From NCBI GenBank assembly GCA_900552875.1, contig USCS01000046.1, forward strand, positions 1 through 9,785: DNA of 9,785 nt. Direction: 5' to 3'. A program made the position numbers and the translations under genes. The DNA is from an uncultured Collinsella sp. (GTDB lineage Bacteria > Actinomycetota > Coriobacteriia > Coriobacteriales > Coriobacteriaceae). How positions within the stretch are numbered: position 1 is the first letter of the stretch; each line of letters opens with the position of its first letter. Positions 6,784 to 9,785 of the stretch are shown one piece after another. The notes under the pieces were generated by a model. That model was not told the origin of the DNA. It made no database searches and saw only the letters and a program-made list of their open reading frames with translations.

Positions 6784-6827
6784 ATGTCAGTATCAACTTC
6801 GATGCCTTTTGGCGGGTTTGGCGGTGA
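6777..6827 (+). CDS. possible 16-residue leader peptide upstream of yerC
   Basis: An open frame reads MPDVSINFDAFWRVWR and stops at TGA 6825-6827, three bases before the yerC ATG. Two tryptophans and two arginines lie in the last five residues. The tight spacing would allow translational coupling, and the downstream protein belongs to the TrpR fold group. However, it has only a weak ribosome-binding site (GGGCGA) and no comparison shows conservation, so it may be chance. Confidence 0.3.
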   Translation: MPDVSINFDAFWRVWR

Positions 6828-6830
6828 TCG

Positions 6831-7130
6831 ATGAATATCGAGAACATGTTTGACAAGCCTGATGTCAAGCAGCTGGTCCACGCATTTAGCCTTTTGGACG
6901 ACGAGAAGGATATCCAGGCGTTTTTGACCGATATCTGCACGCCGCGCGAGATTTGCGACCTTTCTCAGCGTTTGCAGGTTGCGCGCTATTTGGACGAGGG
7001 CGAGCCTTATGTTGAGGTTCAGGCCCGTACCGGCGCTTCGTCCACCACGGTGAGCCGCGTTTCAAAGGCGCTGAACGGCGAGTACGGTGGCTACCGCAAG
7101 ATCCTCATTAAGTTGGAGGATGGCGAGTAG
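6831..7130 (+). CDS. YerC/YecD family TrpR-related transcriptional regulator
   Basis: This is a 99-residue all-helical DNA-binding protein. The segment CTPREICDLSQRLQVARYLDEGEPYVEVQARTGA is typical of the YerC/YecD family (TrpR superfamily), and TGASSTTVSRVSKALN at about 67-82 supplies the second half of the helix-turn-helix. Members are widespread in Firmicutes and Actinobacteria; their ligand and targets are poorly known, and the resemblance to the tryptophan repressor is structural. ATG 6831 follows GCGGTGAT, a poor and close ribosome-binding site; ATG 6846 is an alternative. The leader upstream may explain the weak site by coupling. It has its own promoter and terminator, so it is monocistronic. 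Confidence 0.88.
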   Translation: MNIENMFDKPDVKQLVHAFSLLDDEKDIQAFLTDICTPREICDLSQRLQVARYLDEGEPYVEVQARTGASSTTVSRVSKALNGEYGGYRKILIKLEDGE

Positions 7131-7156
7131 GCCGGCGACAACATTGAATTACGAAG

Positions 7157-7182
7157 AACCGTCCCTCCGGGGGCGGTTTTTT
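7157..7182 (+). terminator. intrinsic terminator of yerC
   Basis: AACCGTCCC (7157-7165) pairs with the arm at 7170-7178 through nine positions including one G-T, with a tccg loop, followed by six T residues at 7177-7182. It lies 26 bp after the yerC stop. Its last two T residues are also the first bases of the long palindrome at 7181. Confidence 0.9.
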
Positions 7183-7267
7183 GATCCCTTGGGGACGGAG
7201 GAAAACGGATCACCGGGTTAGACTGACCCCTTCTGTGATCCATTTTCCTCCGTCCTCAAGGGATCAA
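7181..7267. repeat. 87-bp near-perfect palindrome
   Basis: Arms of 33 bases, 7181-7213 and 7235-7267, are complementary at all but two positions, one of which is a G-T wobble. The 21-base centre contains a further GGGTTA/TGACCC stem (7215-7220 with 7224-7229), so the whole block folds into one hairpin of nearly 40 bp. The arms run TTGATCCCTTGGGGACGG then AGGAAAACGGATCAC. There is no U-run after it. Its core matches 6017-6026, suggesting a dispersed family rather than a terminator of this gene. Confidence 0.85.
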
Positions 7268-7302
7268 ATCTGTTGGCGTGGGGCAAATCTGTCCGCGTGG
7301 GC
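7265..7302. repeat. two tandem 19-bp copies
   Basis: CAAATCTGTTGGCGTGGGG (7265-7283) is followed directly by CAAATCTGTCCGCGTGGGC (7284-7302); 16 of 19 positions agree. The copies abut the palindrome and lie about 50 bp before the nuclease start, where a promoter would be expected. They could be a two-site operator or a recombination scar. Confidence 0.6.
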
Positions 7303-8070
7303 GGGTAGGATGGATGCATTGATTATTGCGAACAGTTTGAGCGGAGGACCATGCCTGTTCGAATCTATACCACCAATGCCGGCACGGATTTGAGCGATGC
7401 CGAGTCGGCGCTGCTTGCCGACCTTATTGTCCGCCACGGGCGTGCCGTGTTGCTGGCACCTACGTTTGCCGAGCTCGACCTGTGCCGTCATGATGCGGCG
7501 GAAGCCGGCGTTTCGCTGGGTATCGACTACAAGACGTCTACATCGTGGCTTCGCTCGCTTTGGGAGCTTTTGGGCGACGGGCGCGGTTTCGTCGACAACC
7601 TGCAGCGCCAGATGCTGTTCTCGGACATGGTCACGCGTCTCGACGATGCCGACCTGCAGCCGCTTTCGCGCAGCCAGGGCACAGTGCGCATGCTCGCGCG
7701 CATGGCCCGCGACGTGTTGCCGGGCGTTGCGGGGACGGGTGCCGAACGATGCCGTGGCGACAACTGCCAGCCTGAGCCAAAAAGCGATGCCGAGGCTCGT
7801 GTGTTCGAGCTTTTGCGCGCCTACGCGGGCGGTTTGGACCGTCGAGATATGGTCGAGCCCTGCGAGGCGGCTGACATTATGGCCGGCGCTTTGGCCGACA
7901 ACCTGCCGGGGTGCGCCCGCGCCGTTTGCGTGCGCGGCGTCACGTCATTTACGTATAGCCTGCTCGAGCTGCTGCCCGCCGTGGCAAACAACGGGGGAGA
8001 GGTTGTCGTGCTGCTCGCCCGCGAGCAAGCGGCGATGCGTGAGGAGCTGGCCACGGCATTTGATGTCCGC

Positions 8071-8080
8071 GGTGTGAGAT
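8071..8080 (+). other. site of the one-base frameshift in the nuclease gene
   Basis: Reading changes from frame 7351+3n to frame 8079+3n in GGTGTGAGAT. A single missing G within GTG(G)AG restores Gly-Val-Glu-Ile. The upstream frame keeps natural composition up to here and the downstream frame from here on; there is no slippery heptamer, which argues against programmed frameshifting. Confidence 0.75.
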
Positions 8081-9284
8081 CGCGCCGCTGGGGGAGGGTG
8101 CCGCCGCGCGCCAGACTGCCTCCAAGTCCGCTGCTCAGCCTGCCTTTATTGAGGTCGCCGGCCCCCATGCCCGTGCCCATGCTTATGCGGACGTCATCGA
8201 TAAGTTGGTGAAAGCGCACAAGGAGTCCAAGGACGATAAAGCTGCTGCAACACCCGCCGACCCCGTACGCGTGCTCGTTGTTTCTGCCCGGGCACCCCAG
8301 CTGTTCGGCGAGCTTGCCGCTCGTTTGGCGGCGCGCCACGTTGCTGCCGAGACGGCCGAGTTCACGGCGTTTTCCCAATCCATTGCGGGCAGGCAGTTCA
8401 CGGCGCTCGCCAACCTGATCGAGCGTATGAAGGCCGCCGACGAAGGGGCAGCTTCTAAGACTGAGTGGTGGCCCGCTCCGGAGCTTACCGACTGGATTTA
8501 CAGCCCGCTTTCGGGTGCCGACGCCGCCAGCGCGCGCACGTTCGACAAGAATATGCGACTGTCGCGCAGCAAGACCACTGCGGGCGTCAAGAGCCTGCTG
8601 CAGAGCGTGCAGGGCCAGGTGAGGGGCGCGCGTAAAGCGGCGAGCGACGAGAACTGGTTTAAGAACGTGCCGTGCGTGATCTCGGACGTGTTCCAGGCGC
8701 TGTGGCGCGACAAACCCGTGACGGCGCTCAAGGCCATGCTTGCCGTTGCCGAGGCACTGCCCGATCGCGCACTTGGCGGTCTCGACGGTCAGGCCCGTCG
8801 CCAGGCGGAGGTGGCCCTGCTGCGCCACGTCATCGACATCCTTATGAATGGCGCCCGTGCGCTCGACGTGTCGCAGGCCGCGACCGTGCCCGTGCTCGAT
8901 GACATTCGAACCAAGGTGGACAAGCGTAGCGCCGCCTACGATTACGAGACCTACGAGGTTGACCGTGCGCCACGCGCCCAGGTTCGCTTTGCTTCGCTTG
9001 CCGATGCGGCGGCTCTGCGCCCCGGCAGCTACGATGCCGTGCTGTTTGCCGACGTCGACCTGGACAGTTATCCGCTCTCACATGAGGAGGGCCCGCTGGC
9101 AACGCTGACGGCAGAGTTAGATCGCAGCGGTGTGACGCTTGAGCCTGCCGCCTTGTTGCGCGTGCGCTTTGGCCGCGCGATGCAGGCCGCGCGCGGTCCG
9201 GTTGCGCTTGCCCGCGTGACGCACGATCGCCAGGCGCGCGAGTGCTACCCGGCTGCCGTGTGGACCGAGTTGCGGGCGCATGCC

Positions 9285-9356
9285 GAGGCCGCTAACGATG
9301 CTAAGGCCGCTGACGCCGACAAGGCCGCTGACGATGCTAAGGCCGTTGGCGCCGAC
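9285..9356 (+). repeat. four tandem 18-bp coding repeats in the nuclease linker
   Basis: Units at 9285-9302, 9303-9320, 9321-9338 and 9339-9356 encode EAANDA, KAADAD, KAADDA and KAVGAD. Units 1 and 3 resemble each other, as do 2 and 4, so a 36-bp unit probably duplicated. The repeat lies in a charged, Ala-rich linker between the post-helicase region and the nuclease domain, and copy number is likely to vary among strains. Confidence 0.85.
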
Positions 9357-9785
9357 AAGGCGAAGTGCGTGGGTGAGGGCGATATCGTAAGGGACTTCGA
9401 TCCCGCGGCAGGCGAAGGTCTTAGGCGCGAGCGCGTGACCTGCGAAGCTCCTCAGCATCTGAGCGATGAAGCCATTCCGTATCTGGTCCTGCGCCGTCGC
9501 GATGGCGAGGGCGAGGATGCGCCGCTGGTGCTGCGCCTGACGTCTGCCTCGCAGATCGAGGCCTATTCGACCTGCCCGCTGTGCTGGTTCGTCTCGTATC
9601 GCGTCAAACCCCAGTCGATCGACGCCGGCTTTGGCAACATGGAGAAGGGCAACTTTGTCCATGACGTGCTGGAGCACTTGCATGCCCGTCTGCCCCAGGA
9701 GGGCATGGAGCGCGTGACGCCCGAGAACCTGCCACGTGCTCAGGAGCTGCTGCACGAGGTCTTTGCCGAGACCCTGGCCGAGCAC

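Larger units (their letters stand above)
7351..9785 (+). pseudogene. AddB/RexB-like PD-(D/E)XK nuclease subunit, frameshifted, and cut by the window end
   Basis: The frame from ATG 7351 (GGAGG three bases upstream) is sound for 242 residues, to AFDVRGV, then turns to junk and stops at 8209-8211. The next frame, from 8079, runs 569 codons without a stop to the window end. Restoring one G at about 8076 (GTGAG to GTGGAG) gives GVEIAPLGEG and one chain of more than 810 residues. The chain resembles the B-type subunit of AddAB/RexAB double-strand-break repair nucleases: an N-terminal helicase-like region without a Walker A motif, a post-helicase segment (YDAVLFADVDLDSYPL), then the start of the nuclease domain, TSASQIEAYSTCP with the first Fe-S cysteine and GNFVHDVLEHLHA with its histidine. 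The catalytic D-E-K and the other three cysteines lie beyond the window. An addA partner is expected next. The frameshift may be real or a sequence error. Confidence 0.82.

Noticed and set aside
7310..7393. 27-codon frame overlapping the start of the nuclease gene
   Set aside because: It overlaps the nuclease start in another frame, has no good ribosome-binding site and no family resemblance.
8071..8080. programmed ribosomal frameshift in the nuclease gene
   Set aside because: There is no slippery heptamer or downstream stimulatory structure, and the family does not use recoding as far as I know; a lost G explains it.
7821..8828. 335-codon minus-strand frame across the frameshift site
   Set aside because: Its composition is that of a reverse shadow of the nuclease gene, which matches AddB-like motifs in the + direction on both sides of the frameshift.
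9285..9356. CRISPR-like repetition
   Set aside because: The 18-bp units are contiguous without spacers and keep the reading frame, so this is a coding tandem repeat.

Overview
The window looks like chromosomal DNA of a GC-rich anaerobic actinobacterium of the class Coriobacteriia, most likely Collinsella or a close relative. This is an inference from codon and GC usage, the set of protein families, and the gggacgg-type palindromic repeats; no database was consulted.

Layout. Bases 1-536 hold no convincing gene but are full of inverted repeats. An M42 metallopeptidase (537-1580, +) follows, closed by a strong terminator. Next is a single polypeptide joining an excisionase/MerR-type DNA-binding domain to a HipA-like kinase (1721-3094, +). 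It runs tail to tail, 8 bp apart, into mnmA (3103-4203, -), the tRNA 2-thiouridylase. Upstream of mnmA on the same strand is cysK (4383-5321, -), and divergent from cysK is an Rrf2-family regulator with four clustered cysteines (5575-6003, +). A bidirectional terminator separates the regulator from a small four-helix membrane protein (6141-6506, -). Then come a TrpR/YerC-type regulator (6831-7130, +), its terminator, a very long palindrome, and an AddB/RexB-like PD-(D/E)XK nuclease gene (7351 to beyond the window end, +). That last gene carries a one-base frameshift near 8076.

How the parts fit. The centre of the window reads as a small sulfur block: CysK makes cysteine, MnmA uses cysteine-derived sulfur on tRNA, and the Rrf2 protein is placed to sense Fe-S or sulfur status. 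Operator-like dyads sit on both divergent promoters, and the cysK-mnmA gap contains three hairpins, one of them terminator-like just ahead of mnmA. The yerC leader has a 16-codon open frame ending in Trp-Arg-Val-Trp-Arg and four segments that can pair in two alternative ways.

Most of the genes are ordinary housekeeping families. The parts most worth a second look are the one-chain HTH-kinase protein, the Rrf2/cysK control region, the yerC leader, the frameshifted nuclease with its coding tandem repeat, and the palindromic repeat family.
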